NCBI GenBank assembly: GCA_023374025.1
Contig: SIJG01000011.1
Span: 561,191-625,190 of the forward strand
Length of the DNA stretch: 64,000 nt
Reading direction: 5' to 3'
Origin: Heterodera schachtii
Lineage: Eukaryota > Nematoda > Chromadorea > Rhabditida > Heteroderidae
Shown here: positions 34,805-45,507 of the stretch, piece after piece
How positions within the stretch are numbered: the stretch's first letter is position 1
How the letters are laid out: each line of letters begins with the position of its first letter
Notes under the pieces: model-generated
The model's input: only the letters and a program-made list of their open reading frames with translations
What the model was told of the DNA's origin: nothing
The model's database searches: none
Position numbers and translations under genes: made by a program

Positions 34805-36479
34805 ATGGTGTCTTCATTGAATTTTGCACCCAAAATAATTTTATTGGCTATAGCCATGCTTTTATCAAGTAAAGGTGGTCAGTCAATGCCAAAATGCGAT
34901 GAAAACACTCACCAACACTGGTAAATTAACTAATAGAGCCCGGAATTTTGAAAGTACCGGGCCCGGGACCTAGGATTTTTAGGGTCGGCTTGGAAATTTT
35001 GTAGATTTTCACCCATTTAAAGAAAATTTTCACAAAAATTGCAAATTTGTAAAAATTTTGGAAATTTTATGTGGGTTTTTGGATCTTGGGGTTCGATAAG
35101 CGTCGCCCAGAAAAAACTTAAAAATTTTAAACAGTTAAAACAAGTTCAAATAATCCCTCAAGTTCAATCTTTAAACTTTGAATTAAAAATTTCGCAAAAA
35201 TAATTTTTATTTTTTTCAAATTTGGGGAGTTTATCTGGTGAAAAAAATATATCGCAATTACTTTATTATCAAAAAACCTTATGAATAGAAATGAAAATTT
35301 TCAATAAAAGCGACCGATTGTCCTTTCCGAATTTTTGAGGATTTACAGTTTTGGATTTTCAAAATTTTACCATGTTAATTCGGATGAGTGCTATAATAAA
35401 ATTCACAGCTTTTATTCCATACAGATTTATTCAAGTTGGTAAACGAACTGCTCGATTCGGCTTCATCCTTCCATGATGGGATAAAAGCCGGAAACATTAA
35501 AAATGCCGACTTGGAAATTGGGTGGTGGAGAAAACATGTCTTTGGCATTTTATGTTGAGCCAAATTTGATTTTAAAATGGATGACAAATTTGGAAAATTG
35601 AGCAAAAATTTATGTGAATTGTTGGGAAATGAATTTACAAATGAAAATATTGCAAAAATATTTACCAATGATAAAGAAATATTTGAAGAATTGTTAAAAT
35701 TTGTGTCAAATGATAAGCCAACAATTGATACAAAAGCAATTGTAGAAAAAATTTCGGTTCTCAGCAATAAAAATAAAGAAAATGTTCAAAAAATGTTGTC
35801 ACATTTAATTGCAGTAAAAAATGTAATTTTCCAGCAAAAGATTAATTGTAAGTGAATTTATTACGAAAATATTGGTCATTTAATTGAAAATATAGCTTTT
35901 TAAAGAATTTCCCAATTTCAATTTCCCGTCTCTGACCCCAATTTTTTGCTTATTCCCCGACAAATTTATAACCAAAAAGTCTTTGGTGTATAACCCTAAA
36001 ATAAATGAATTAATCCAACCCATTAAACAAAAAATTGACCGGTATATTTTTTCAATTTTTAATTACATATTTTTTGAATTAATATTTTAGCTAAAAATTT
36101 AACCACGCAAAGCGATGGAAAAAGAAGACGAAAACGCATGGACAATAACAACAACAATAACAATGCTAACAATGGATACGGTGAGAATGAAATCCAACGA
36201 CAAGCAGAACGAATAAAAAAGCGAAGAGAGGTGGCCAACTCCAAGGCACGGAATACTTGTAAAGTTTTTATCATTATCATATTGTTAGGTCTTTCGAAGA
36301 TTGTCTGTGTTGTGATAGAATTATTATTGCCTTACCATAGCTTTATAGATGTGGGTCAAATCGTATTTTTAATGCTTCATACTTTCTTTTTTATGTTAAT
36401 GTTTTCCCTCCTCGAATGTCGCTATGTCTTTTCCAATTCTGAACCGATTTTAGCGCTGATAACTGACCATGAAAATTGA
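34805..36479 (+). pseudogene. Family S copy 6 (S6), nonsense codon in exon 2
   Basis: Exon 1 is 34805-34920 (signal peptide IILLAIAMLLSSKG). It is one base longer than in other copies (an extra A in CCAAAATGCG), which shifts the frame before the junction. Exon 2 is 35425-35847 (CATACAG|AT to AATT|GTAAGT). It carries TGA at 35556-35558, where S5 has GGG and S2 has GGA for Gly. Exon 3 is 36091-36479 (TTTTAG|CT), fully open, with an Asn-rich linker, two hydrophobic segments and CRYVFSNSEPILALITDHEN. Two independent lesions make a working product unlikely. Confidence 0.78.
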
Positions 36480-38135
36480 ATTTTTGGCCAAATATTCTTG
36501 TTGTATTTGTTGTTAAATAAAAACATACAAAACAATGCTTTTTCTTGCATTTTAAACTGAGTTGAACGGGATGAAGCGGGCAAAAGCTCTTTAAAAGCTT
36601 TACTAGCTTACAAGAAATCCAATCGTTTCATAAAACTAAAGAAAAATTCACGAAAATTATTGCCTTTTTAAGGTTATCAAGTTACAACTTTTTTTTTTTA
36701 GTCCGGGTCTCCAGGTCCCGGCTTTTCCACAAAATTCGGACCAGTTCAACTCTAATTTTATAATATTTTGTAGAGATGCGCCGTGAATCACGGTCACGTT
36801 CACAGTTACCGTGAATTTCACGGGTTTTTTCACTCACGGTCACGGTCACGATTCACGGTACCAATTCACGGTTATTCCGTGAAAAATTTACACTGGATAA
36901 AATTGAATATTTACGAATTACATATTGTTTTCATAGAGAAATTTGGTCATTTTTTGGGAAATTTTTGGTAAGAAACAGAGCAAAATTTTCAAAAAATTTC
37001 CCCGGCGGCGCCTATCGGCACCGCCGGCCCAATCTATTTTCCTGAAACTTTTTGAACAAAGTCAACTACAACAAATAAAAAGTCAAGTTTCAAGGATAAC
37101 CCCATTTAAACAAAAACCCATTAAACTTCTTTAAAACTCGCTCGAAATTAGTTTTTTTGGGCAAAAGTAGTTAACAAATCCCAAAAAAATTTTAAAATAT
37201 AACTCATCAATTTTCCTTTATAGTAAAAATCTGTTTTTCCCATAAATTTGTGGAAGGTAGGTTTTGGTGGGTATCAAATAACGGTAAAATGTAAACATAA
37301 CCGATTTTTTCGGTTTTCACTGTCTCTACAATTCTTAGTAAAAAACAAAATCCATTTTCAATCATTAGTGAATTATTATTACTTTCGTTTTTAATTCCTT
37401 AAACAGGAGATGTAACCAAATTTTGCATTCTTTCCGGGATTTTCCTTTTTTCTTGTGTTGTTCAATTTATGTGATGCTTTAATTGCCCTTTTGGTCTCTC
37501 TATTCATGCATACTCGTTTTTTACCCAACTCATTTTATTACGCCAACTCTTTTTTTAGGAGAAATTCGAAAATCGAGGTCCAATCGATGAAATTCCAAAC
37601 CGCAAAGAATTTTGAGTTTCAATCCCGTAGCGGGATCCGCAAATTTGATTTTTTGTGGGGATTCTGCGGGATTTTATTGATTTTTTTGAAAATTTTATGA
37701 ACAAAATGCCAAATATTTTTGAAAATAATCTTGTGGAAATTGAGTCAAAAAGTGCGACCTTTTGTCAATTTTAGACAATAGCGGTTTTGAAAAGCAACAA
37801 AATAGTCAAATTTATGGGACCGTTAATAATTTGATTTCCGATCAACTTTTTACCGTCCGACCCATTCGAAAAATCTTAGTCGACCCATCAGCCCCTTTTA
37901 ATGCATCCCGCCAGCCCCTAAAAATTTATTTTGCAAAATTTCGTTATTTTTTGATTTTTGGAAATTTTTTGAAATTTAATTAAAAATTTTTCGAATTTTC
38001 CAAAATCCCGCAATCGCGCGGGATCCCGCAAATTTTAAATGCGCGATTAATCCCGCGGGGAAATTTCCGGCCTCTAATTCTCAGCATATTAAGGTTGAAA
38101 TATATGAACGAGCGGGGAAGCTTTTGAGGGAAAAA
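36480..38135. other. Intergenic, several old repeats
   Basis: No gene is recognised. 36773-36880 iterates CACGGT (for example CCGTGAATCACGGTCACG). A TAGAGA-type end at 36773 and GTCTCTA at about 37325 might bound a hAT-like element, but no matching 8-bp flanks are visible. The GC hairpin is at 37002-37027. 37980-38070 repeats CGCGGGATCCCGC-like words. Confidence 0.45.
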
Positions 38136-38139
38136 CTAT

Positions 38140-38210
38140 GGGGCGGGCCGGCTTTGAACCGGCGTCTCTGGCTTTCCGGACCAGTGTTCTACCAGCTGAA
38201 CTACCGACCC
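38140..38210 (-). tRNA. tRNA-like gene, probable anticodon GGA, unusual C33
   Basis: The minus strand folds as a 71-nt cloverleaf: acceptor GGGTCGG/CCGCCCC with one mismatch (U4-C69), D stem GTTC/GAAC around AGCTGGTA, anticodon stem CTGGT/GCCAG around CCGGAAA, a 5-nt variable region and T arm GCCGG-TTCAAAG-CCGGC. Box A TAGTTCAGCTGG and box B GGTTCAAAGCC fit polymerase III promoters. The loop gives anticodon GGA (Ser) but lacks the long variable arm of serine tRNAs and has C instead of U at position 33, so it may be a tRNA pseudogene or a tRNA-derived repeat. A perfect 11-bp hairpin (GGATCAATTGT/ACAATTGATCC) lies just upstream at about 38247-38272. Confidence 0.6.
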
Positions 38211-38332
38211 TGCCCTCGCCAGCTCCCCACTTTGCTCGACCATATAGGATCAATTGTCGCCACAATTGATCCATTAATCTTCCTCTCGGGGAAGCTTCTT
38301 CTTCTCTGTCTCAAGGTTATTTATTTTATGAC

Positions 38333-38662
38333 TAGGGCGAGGATTTTTAAGCGCGAAAAAGTCCAAAATAAGCACTTAAATAAGTGCGAAAAAATCGTGA
38401 AATAAGTGCGAAAATAAGCACGAAAAAATTCCAAATTTAGGGGTATAACTTTTTAAATAGCTGTTTTTTTATATAAAAATAATTTCAAATTAAGGCCAAC
38501 AATTTTATTCATTGATTACAGTTGCAAATAATTAAATATATTCGAAATTTTTGAATACATTTTTCTAAAATTAATAAAATTTGAAAAACCAAAATTTGGT
38601 AAAAAAAAATTAAAAATAAAGCCGCAGAAAAAATAAGCAAAAACTTATAAATCCTCGCCCTA
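38333..38662. mobile_element. hAT-type element with AATAAGTGCG internal repeats
   Basis: The TIRs are TAGGGCGAGGATTTTTAAG and the right end AAATCCTCGCCCTA. The 8-bp duplication TTTATGAC is at 38325-38332 and 38663-38670. AATAAGCAC / AATAAGTGCG is repeated inside. Non-coding, 330 bp. Confidence 0.9.
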
Positions 38663-39101
38663 TTTATGACACTTTGTGCTTATTTCACCCTTTAAGAAGA
38701 ATTTTTTTCCAAAAAAATAACCTTTTTCAAAATTTTATTTATATATTTAGTTCATATTTTGGGTTTTTTAACATATTTCTACAAGTGAGAAAAGCTTCAA
38801 ATGATATGCTTAAAACCTTTAGGTCGCTCATGACAAGATACAGACATTTCTCAGATGAACAAAGCAGAAAATGAGCAATTACTGTACTGGTCAGTGTGAG
38901 TTAAGCCCAACTGATCAATTTTACCGGAACACAACCCAATCAAACCAAGAATGACCAGGCAGATCAGTTTATTTAAGAGCAAATTTAAATAATCAGTTTA
39001 CTCAGATCAGGTCAGCAGAAGTTCTGGTCAAAAGCCACCGATCACATTTCCGCTTCAATGATGTTAAATCAACTGCCATTGCTGATCATTGCCCAATCAA
39101 T
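38663..39101. other. GATC-rich flank downstream of H-B
   Basis: No gene is seen. From about 38790 it matches the 3' flank of H-D (GCTTCAAATGATATG, then a TTTAGGTCGCTCATG phrase at 38820 and about 60610), and GATC is frequent from 38900 to 39100. It is the 3' flank of H-B, which is on the minus strand. Confidence 0.5.
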
Positions 39102-39570
39102 TCACGTGATCCGTCTTCTTTTGCAGGGATATGCGATACCAAACTTCTTTTTCCATCGTTTTATGCTAATTGCGTTTGTTCCGATCATTTGGGCAGTGTT
39201 CTGATCGCTGATCTGTGGTTTTTGAATTTTCAATGCATCATATTTTCGGATGAATTCCAATTGTTCTGCGCTCGTATAGATTGGCTTTGCTGTCAAAATA
39301 AACATTTATTCAAAAATTCAGGCAAAAGCCTAGCAAACATTTTTTAAAAACCAAAGATTTAATAATTTTGATTGCTTTTACCAGTTGTGCCAAATGATCT
39401 CTTCCAACGATTAATTGTCTCCCTATTGACACCAACTTTTCGTGCAATTTTATCGCTAATTTTGGCATTGGTTTTTATTTTGAATTTGCATATAAATTCT
39501 TCTTTTACCGTTTCAAATCGATGGATTATTTCCTTCTTTTGTTCATTTGAAAAATTTCTGGTCAATAAGC
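39102..39570 (-). pseudogene. Family H fragment B (H-B): exons 2 and 3 only
   Basis: Exon 2 is 39570-39382 (189 bp) and exon 3 is 39289-39102 (188 bp), both fully open with the same splice phases and junctions as H-D. They encode HTH-like units 2 and 3 (VNRETINRWKRSFG; IGTNAISIKRWKKKFG). The first exon with signal peptide and Lys-rich region is absent; homology stops within about 100 bp upstream. Without exon 1 it has no obvious start codon for the joined frame. Confidence 0.7.
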
Positions 39571-40142
39571 CTAAAAATTAAAAAAAAAGTTTAGCAAATT
39601 ATTTTGAAAATGTTTATTTATTTCATTTGTTGAATATTTATTTTTACATTAATTATTTTATAAATATAAATCCTTCAAAAAACTTATCTCCACGCGTCGA
39701 GAATTTTTTAAATTTTTTATTTTATAAAATATTTTTTTCTCTAATTTTGGACCGAAAATTCTACCAGTAGGTTTTTCATTTTCAAAAATCATAACATTTT
39801 TATACATTGAATATGGTTTTTTTGACAAAATTTAAAATTTTGTAAAATATCAGTCAGTATTGTCACGAACATTGCAATCTTTTTCTTCCCCCGATTTTCG
39901 GCCACCTATTTATTTTTAAATTAAAAATTGCTTATTGAAATTAATTAGCTTTATTTAATGAATAACCTTATTTTAAAAAGCTTTAAAGTCGCAATGCTTT
40001 CGTCAATTTTTTCTCTTGGCGCTTTTAAAGCCAAAATGGCCAAGTATGTATATATTCAATAAAAAAAAATTCAAAATCAAAAATTTTAACAATGCATATT
40101 GGAACTCTTATTTTCTAGGAGAGATTAAAAGGTGCTTTAAAC
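39571..40142. other. Intergenic, AT-rich
   Basis: Nothing coding is seen. Homology to family H intron 1 fades within 100 bp; the rest is low-complexity AT-rich DNA. Confidence 0.35.
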
Positions 40143-40322
40143 TAGAGACCGGACGGGATCGGGATCCCGCGGGATTTTTTCGGGATCCCGCGGGATTAAA
40201 TTCGGGATCCCGACTCGGGATCCGTCCCGGTCTGTTTTTCAAAATGTTCGGGATTGATCGGGATCGGGATTCAGTCGGGATCCAGACTCGGGATCCCTCC
40301 GACCCCAGTTGTCCGGTCTCTA
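40143..40322. mobile_element. hAT-type element, 180 bp, CGGGATCCCG-rich
   Basis: The ends are TAGAGACCGGAC and GTCCGGTCTCTA. The 8-bp duplication CTTTAAAC is at 40135-40142 and 40323-40330. The interior iterates GGGATCC and GGGATCCCGCGGGAT. The related element at 59049-59243 has the same terminal TAGAGACCG. Confidence 0.9.
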
Positions 40323-41085
40323 CTTTAAACTAGGATTTTCAGCCTCCTAAAAATAAGCCTTGCTTAATTTTTTTTCAACCCAGCCATTTTGACCAAGTTT
40401 TTTCAGAAAGATTACAGGTCAGGTCTCAACTAACAGATTTAATAAAATAAATGTTAATTTTTGAATATCTGAATTTAGTTAAAAATAGTAAGATTTGGGG
40501 AATTGAAATCGTGTAGGACAGGAAAGCACCAGTGGGAAAAATCATCTTTTTGCTTGACACTTGAAAGGAAGGATTTCTACATTGGGCTCTATTGCAATTT
40601 ACACGACCACAAAAATTTAAACGATCATAAAAAATATAAAATAATTTTTTCTTCAAGCACTTCCCAAAACATAAAAATTACTTAAAAAAAGAGCTAAAAT
40701 AAGAAAACTCGCACGTGGTGGACGACCCGCAAGCTCATTAATTATGCATTAACTTCTTTAAAAAATTGTCTCATAATCGCAAAAGCTTGTATTAAGCAAT
40801 TAATGAAATGACGAAAAAAACAAACACTTGAAAACTGCAAATTAAATTTAGGTAATTACCCCCAAAATTTTATTTATTTTTTGACAAGAATTTTTATTTT
40901 ACAACCCTAATTTTTAAACATATAGTGCTTTTTTTATTTTTAGTACCTTTTTGTGGGTTTTTAGAGCCTAAAAATTATAACTCCTAGTTATTGCTTGATA
41001 ATCTTAAAAGGCAACGATTTTCGTGATTTTTTTTCGTTTGTTCAACAACAAATACAATAAGAACATTTGTCAAAAAAATTCAGTA
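40323..41085. other. Intergenic, 3' flank of S7
   Basis: No gene is seen. 40880-40990 iterates TAGTACC/TAGAGCC-like words next to TAGTTATTGC, similar to the S3 3' flank at about 19500-19590. This again suggests a transposon end in the 3' flank of family S. Confidence 0.4.
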
Positions 41086-42280
41086 TTAATTGTCAGTTAT
41101 CAGCGCTAAAATCGGTACAGAATTGGAAAAGGCATAGCGACACTTGAGGAGGGAAAGCATTAACATAAATAATAAAGTTCCAAGCGTTAAAACTATGATT
41201 AAAAACACTTCTGCAAAGCTACCGAAAGGCAGATATGACTAGGGCTGCCTTTTATGTAAATACATATTTTTTCCTGGCTTCTCCATGCTCTAAATAGCAG
41301 GAAAAACACTTTCTTTTTTGTGTTTGCGAACAAAAATCGGGACTTTTATTTACTATTTTTACATATTTAGGGTTTTTTATACATATTTACATATTTCGGG
41401 ATTTTCTTACATATTTGGTACATATTTTAGACTTTTTTCCTAATTTTGAGGATTTTTTACTGAAATTTTTGGAAATACTCAAAAAAAAAAAATTCAAAAA
41501 TTTCGGTAATTTTTTTGTACATATTTTCATATTTTTTTATATATTTTGAGAAATTTTGAAATTTCTAGTGAAAAAATAGCCACCAAAAATACCAAAAAAA
41601 TAATTTTTAAAATACTAAAAGTGATTCTAAGACTATTTAAGTAATTTTTATGGCATTTTGTGGCTATTTCATACTTTACAGGGAATTTTTTTTTGCAAAA
41701 AATAAGCATTTAAAAAATTTTTTATTTACATATTTGGGGTTTTTGTACATATTTTGGGATTTTTCTTACATATTTATGTACATATTTGGACCATTTTTTG
41801 TACATATTTTTGGCAGCCCTAGATATGACACAAGAAATACAATCATCCCAAGAAAGAGCAGTATGCACATTATGAAAGAAAGGACACAACGCTTTTGTTT
41901 GAAATTTTTTCAAAAATTGCTTTTCTATCAATGATTGGCCTATCATTTGACATAAATTTTACCAATTCTTCAAATGTTTCTTTATCATTGATTAATATTT
42001 TGGCCATATTTTCATTTGTTAATTCATTCTTCGACAATTCACATAAATTTTGTTCAATTTGCCAAATTGGTCATCCATTTTAAATTCAAATTGGGTCCCA
42101 CATAAAATGCCAAAGATTTGTTTTCTCCACCACCCAATTTCCACAGGTATTAATTAAATTGTTAAACAAAAAATCGAATTTTCGAATCGCATTTGGCATT
42201 GTCTGAACACATTTACTTGATAAGACCGTGGCAATAGCAAATAAAAATAATTTCGATAGAAAATTTATTAAAGGCAACAT
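41086..42280 (-). pseudogene. Family S copy 7 (S7), deleted and interrupted
   Basis: Reading on the minus strand: exon 1 from 42280 (MLPLINFLSKLFLFAIATVL, signal peptide) runs directly into part of exon 2 (from about 42145, WVVEK in the wrong frame) because intron 1 and the exon 2 start are deleted. Exon 2 sequence continues to about 41895. It is then joined to mid exon 3, with intron 2 and the Asn-rich part missing. Exon 3 is split by a hAT element (41240-41821) and ends with CRYAFSNSVPILAL and TAA at 41086. Confidence 0.75.
41240..41821. mobile_element. hAT-type element inside S7 exon 3
   Basis: The ends are TAGGGCTGCC and GGCAGCCCTA. The exact 8-bp duplication GATATGAC is at 41232-41239 and 41822-41829. 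The interior iterates ACATATTT; the left end is close to that of 22465-22971 (ATGTAAATACATATTTTTTC), so both are one family. Removal of the element plus one repeat copy rejoins the S7 exon 3 sequence. Confidence 0.93.
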
Positions 42281-42299
42281 AACAATAATTCTTAAATAA

Positions 42300-42960
42300 G
42301 AATAGTATTGTTTAAAACGAATAATTAATTCTGTTATTAATTTTTAAAACATCAAAAAAACATTATCCTATAATTTAGGTGGTGTGGAATAAGCTGCTGA
42401 TGAGCTTTGCTGGGTTCAGCAAGGTCGTGGTCGGCTTCTATCCGGTTTGGAATCGGGGAGGATACCATTGAGCCCCTTTTTTGATTAAAAATTTAATAAA
42501 AACGAAATTTTTATATGAAATTTAAATTCTTATTTTGAATATATTATCATGCTAAATGTTTTAATAAACTCTTTCTAATAAATTTAATGGTTATTTAATT
42601 ATTATTTTTTATTCACACAAATTGCTTTTAAAATAAATTTTCTTTAATTTGCTCAATTTCTTTTACGTCATTTCCGTTTAAAATATTATGGTTAAATCAA
42701 TAACTAACCAATTAGTTAATTAGTCAATAAAAATGGATCAATTAACGAGTGATTTTAAATAAAAATATTAGCATAATTTTTGGCCCTGTGATAGTAAAAT
42801 ATTTCTGTGTTTTGTTCAGAAAACCTAGCAGATCAGGTGAAATGCATTAGTGTGCTGGTGTCCAGGCCTCAGGCCCAGGCATGAACAAGTCGAATTTGTT
42901 GTCTAAATTTTCTTCTCGTTTTAAGGCGAAATTTCGTAAAATAAAAAATGAAATCTTTAA
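42300..42960 (-). repeat. S upstream module before S7
   Basis: Reverse orientation: AGGCCTGGACACCAGCAC-like phrase (42850-42880), GCTAATATTTTTATTT, TTTTACGTCATTTCCG (42660-42678) and CGGGGAGGATACC (42453-42466) precede S7 exon 1. The order is the same as upstream of S8. Confidence 0.55.
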
Positions 42961-43318
42961 GACACAAATGAGGAATGTATTAAGACTCTGATGAGGATTA
43001 TTTAAAATTTGAGTGCCGGAGCTCCGCTATTAAATGAGCATGCAATAATTGCATAATTTTATAATAATTAACATTTTCACACATTTCTTTTTTGTTTTAA
43101 AAATTTGCCTTTTCAGTTTTGGATTAAATGCCAAAAGTCGGCCCATCATATACATAGCCAAAATTATGTGCATTTAAAATGGGAGGACGGCAAAGGCTTG
43201 ACCCTCGCTCCTCCACATTTTCTGTTGGTCGAACTTATAGTGGCATAAGTGCCATTTTTAAATTCCATTTGCCATATTTTTGATAATTCTTATTTTGTCA
43301 TATAATAACGGAAAAAGG

Positions 43319-44123
43319 AGAAAATTCATTTGAATCGAATGGGAAAATTAGCCAAAAAAGTGCCAAAAAGTTGGCAAAAAAGAAAAGACAATGGCAAAAG
43401 GAAGCTGACAAAACGCCAAAACAATTTAAAAAAGAAGAGAATTCCAAAAGCGACACAAAAGCATTGATAGAACAATTTGATCAAATGAAGAAGAAAATTA
43501 GAAAAAAATACCGTGTTGACAGAAATGTTAATGTGGATTTGGAAAATAAAATGCAAAAAGATTGGGCACCTGCAGAACCAAATTTTACAAAATAAAAAGA
43601 GAAAATGATAAATAAAATTGAATTTTCATATTTTTAATTCAAAATTGCTATTTTTAAAATGAAAAAGAATTAATGCGAAAATAAAAAATATTTTTGAAAT
43701 TAAAATTTGCTAAACTTTTCAATTTTTAGGATTATTGACGAGAATTTTTTCAAATGAACAAAAGAAGGAAATAATCCATCGGTTTGAAATAATAAAAGAA
43801 GAATTTATACGCAAATTCAAAATAAAAACAAATGTCAAAATTAGCGACAAAATTGCGCGAAAAGTTGGCGTCAATAGGGAGACAATTAATCGTTGGAAGA
43901 GGTCATTTGGCTCAACTGGTAAGAAATTTTGACAGCAAAACCAATCTATACGAGTGCAGAACAATTGGAATTTATCCGAAAATTTGATGGAATGAAAATT
44001 CAAAACCCACTGATCAGCGATCAGAACACCGCCCAAATGATCGGAACAAACGCAATTAGCATAAAAAGATGGAAGAAGAAGTTTGGCATCGCATATCCTT
44101 GCAAAAGAAGACGGATCACATGA
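43319..44123 (+). pseudogene. Family H copy C (H-C): truncated, collapsed intron
   Basis: It begins within exon 1 at the Lys-rich region (GKLAKKVPKSWQKRK-type frames, LAKKKRQWQKEADKTPKQFK), with no signal peptide, and has a one-base deletion near 43552 (AATAAAATGC for AATAAAATTGC). Exon 2 is 43730-43918 and exon 3 is 43936-44123, both full length. The intron between them is only 17 nt (43919-43935) yet still has a GTAAG start and a TTTTGACAG end. It is too short to splice, and an in-frame TGA lies inside it. Confidence 0.8.
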
Positions 44124-45507
44124 ATTGATTGGGCAATGATCAGCAATGGCAGTTGCTTGAACATCACAGAAGCGGAAGAATGATTGGTGGCTTCTGATCA
44201 GAATGGGTCTCCTGACCTGCTGGGCTGAGTGATCTGCTTAATTTAATATGCTCTTAAATAAACTGATCTGCCTGGTCTTTCTTGGTTTAATTGATCAAAC
44301 CTTTTCATTTTTTTAATTAGAGTACAAACTCATCTAACTGATCACAGTTGTGAACAAAAAATAGGCGAAAGGTGCACCTAAAAATATATGTTTCCTGCCT
44401 AAAGGATTTTTTAGGAACTTGAAACCCAGAAAATCCAATTTGCCGACACTGAAAATCAGAGGTTACAGGTGTGGAGTTTTGATTCACTTTTCACGAAATT
44501 TCGCCTTAAAACGAGGAGAAAATTTAAACCAAGAAATTCAACTTTTTCATGCATAGGCTTAAGACCTGGACACCAGCACACACTGACGGATTTCATCTGG
44601 ACCTGCTGGATTTTCTGTACAAAACCTAGAAAATCCTGGTCATGCAGTCAAGATCGCCGAAAGGCCTGAACTTGGGTCTATGGAATTATAAGTAATTGCG
44701 GATTTTTAGTTATTTAACTATTTTCCGCAGATTTATTGGGTTAGACATAAACAAAACCCGATTTTGCTAACACAGGACCGGACATTATGCTAATGTTTCT
44801 ATTTAAAAACACTCATTAATTGATCCATTTTTATTGACTAATAAACTTATTGGCGAGGTTATTGAATTAAACAGAATATTTTAACGGAAATAACGTAAAA
44901 CAAATTTCATCTAATGAAAGAAAATTTTATATAAAAGCAATTTTAAAAAACAAATCAATAAATAACCATTAAATTTATTAGAAAGAGCTTATTAAACATT
45001 TTGAATAGTCAAAATAACTGTAGTGGAAACAAATATTATCTCATTTTTTCAATTTTCTCATTCAAAATCTTCATTTTTTATAAAAAATTTAAATTTCTGG
45101 TAAAAATCACTCATTTTTATTAAAATTTTTAAATTTTTTTATAAAGGCTTATTAAAACATTTAACATAGTTATATATGCAAAAGAAATGTGGTGGAAAAG
45201 AATATTATCTCTTTTTTTCAATTTACTCATTAAAAATCTTTATTTTTTTTTAAATTTTAAATTTTTGGTACAAATCACTCATTTTTATGAAATTTTTATT
45301 GAAAAAAGGTTCAGCGGTATCCTTCCCGATCCCAAACCGGACGAAAAAAAGCCGACCACGACCTTGCTTACCCCGGCAAAGCTCATCATGCGCTGTGTTC
45401 CATGGCACCGAAAATTATAGGCTAATGGTTTTTTTGATGATTTAAAAAGTGATAACCGAATTATTTATTTTTTCTAACAATAATATTCATATTTAAGAAT
45501 TATTATT
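44124..45507 (+). repeat. H 3' flank plus S upstream module before S8
   Basis: 44124-44350 is the GATC-rich H flank. 44550-44650 repeats the CTTAAGACCTGGACACCAGC phrase, and 44765-45000 the GACATTATGCTAATG and ACGGAAATAACGTAAAAC region. 45305-45420 has the GTATCCTTCCCGATCCC phrase, ending about 90 bp before S8 exon 1. The order and spacing match H-A to S2 (6336-7330). No additional gene is seen. Confidence 0.65.

Noticed and set aside
36773..37330. hAT-type element with CACGGT repeats
   Set aside because: The terminal similarity (TAGAGA/TCTCTA) is short and no 8-bp duplication is visible.
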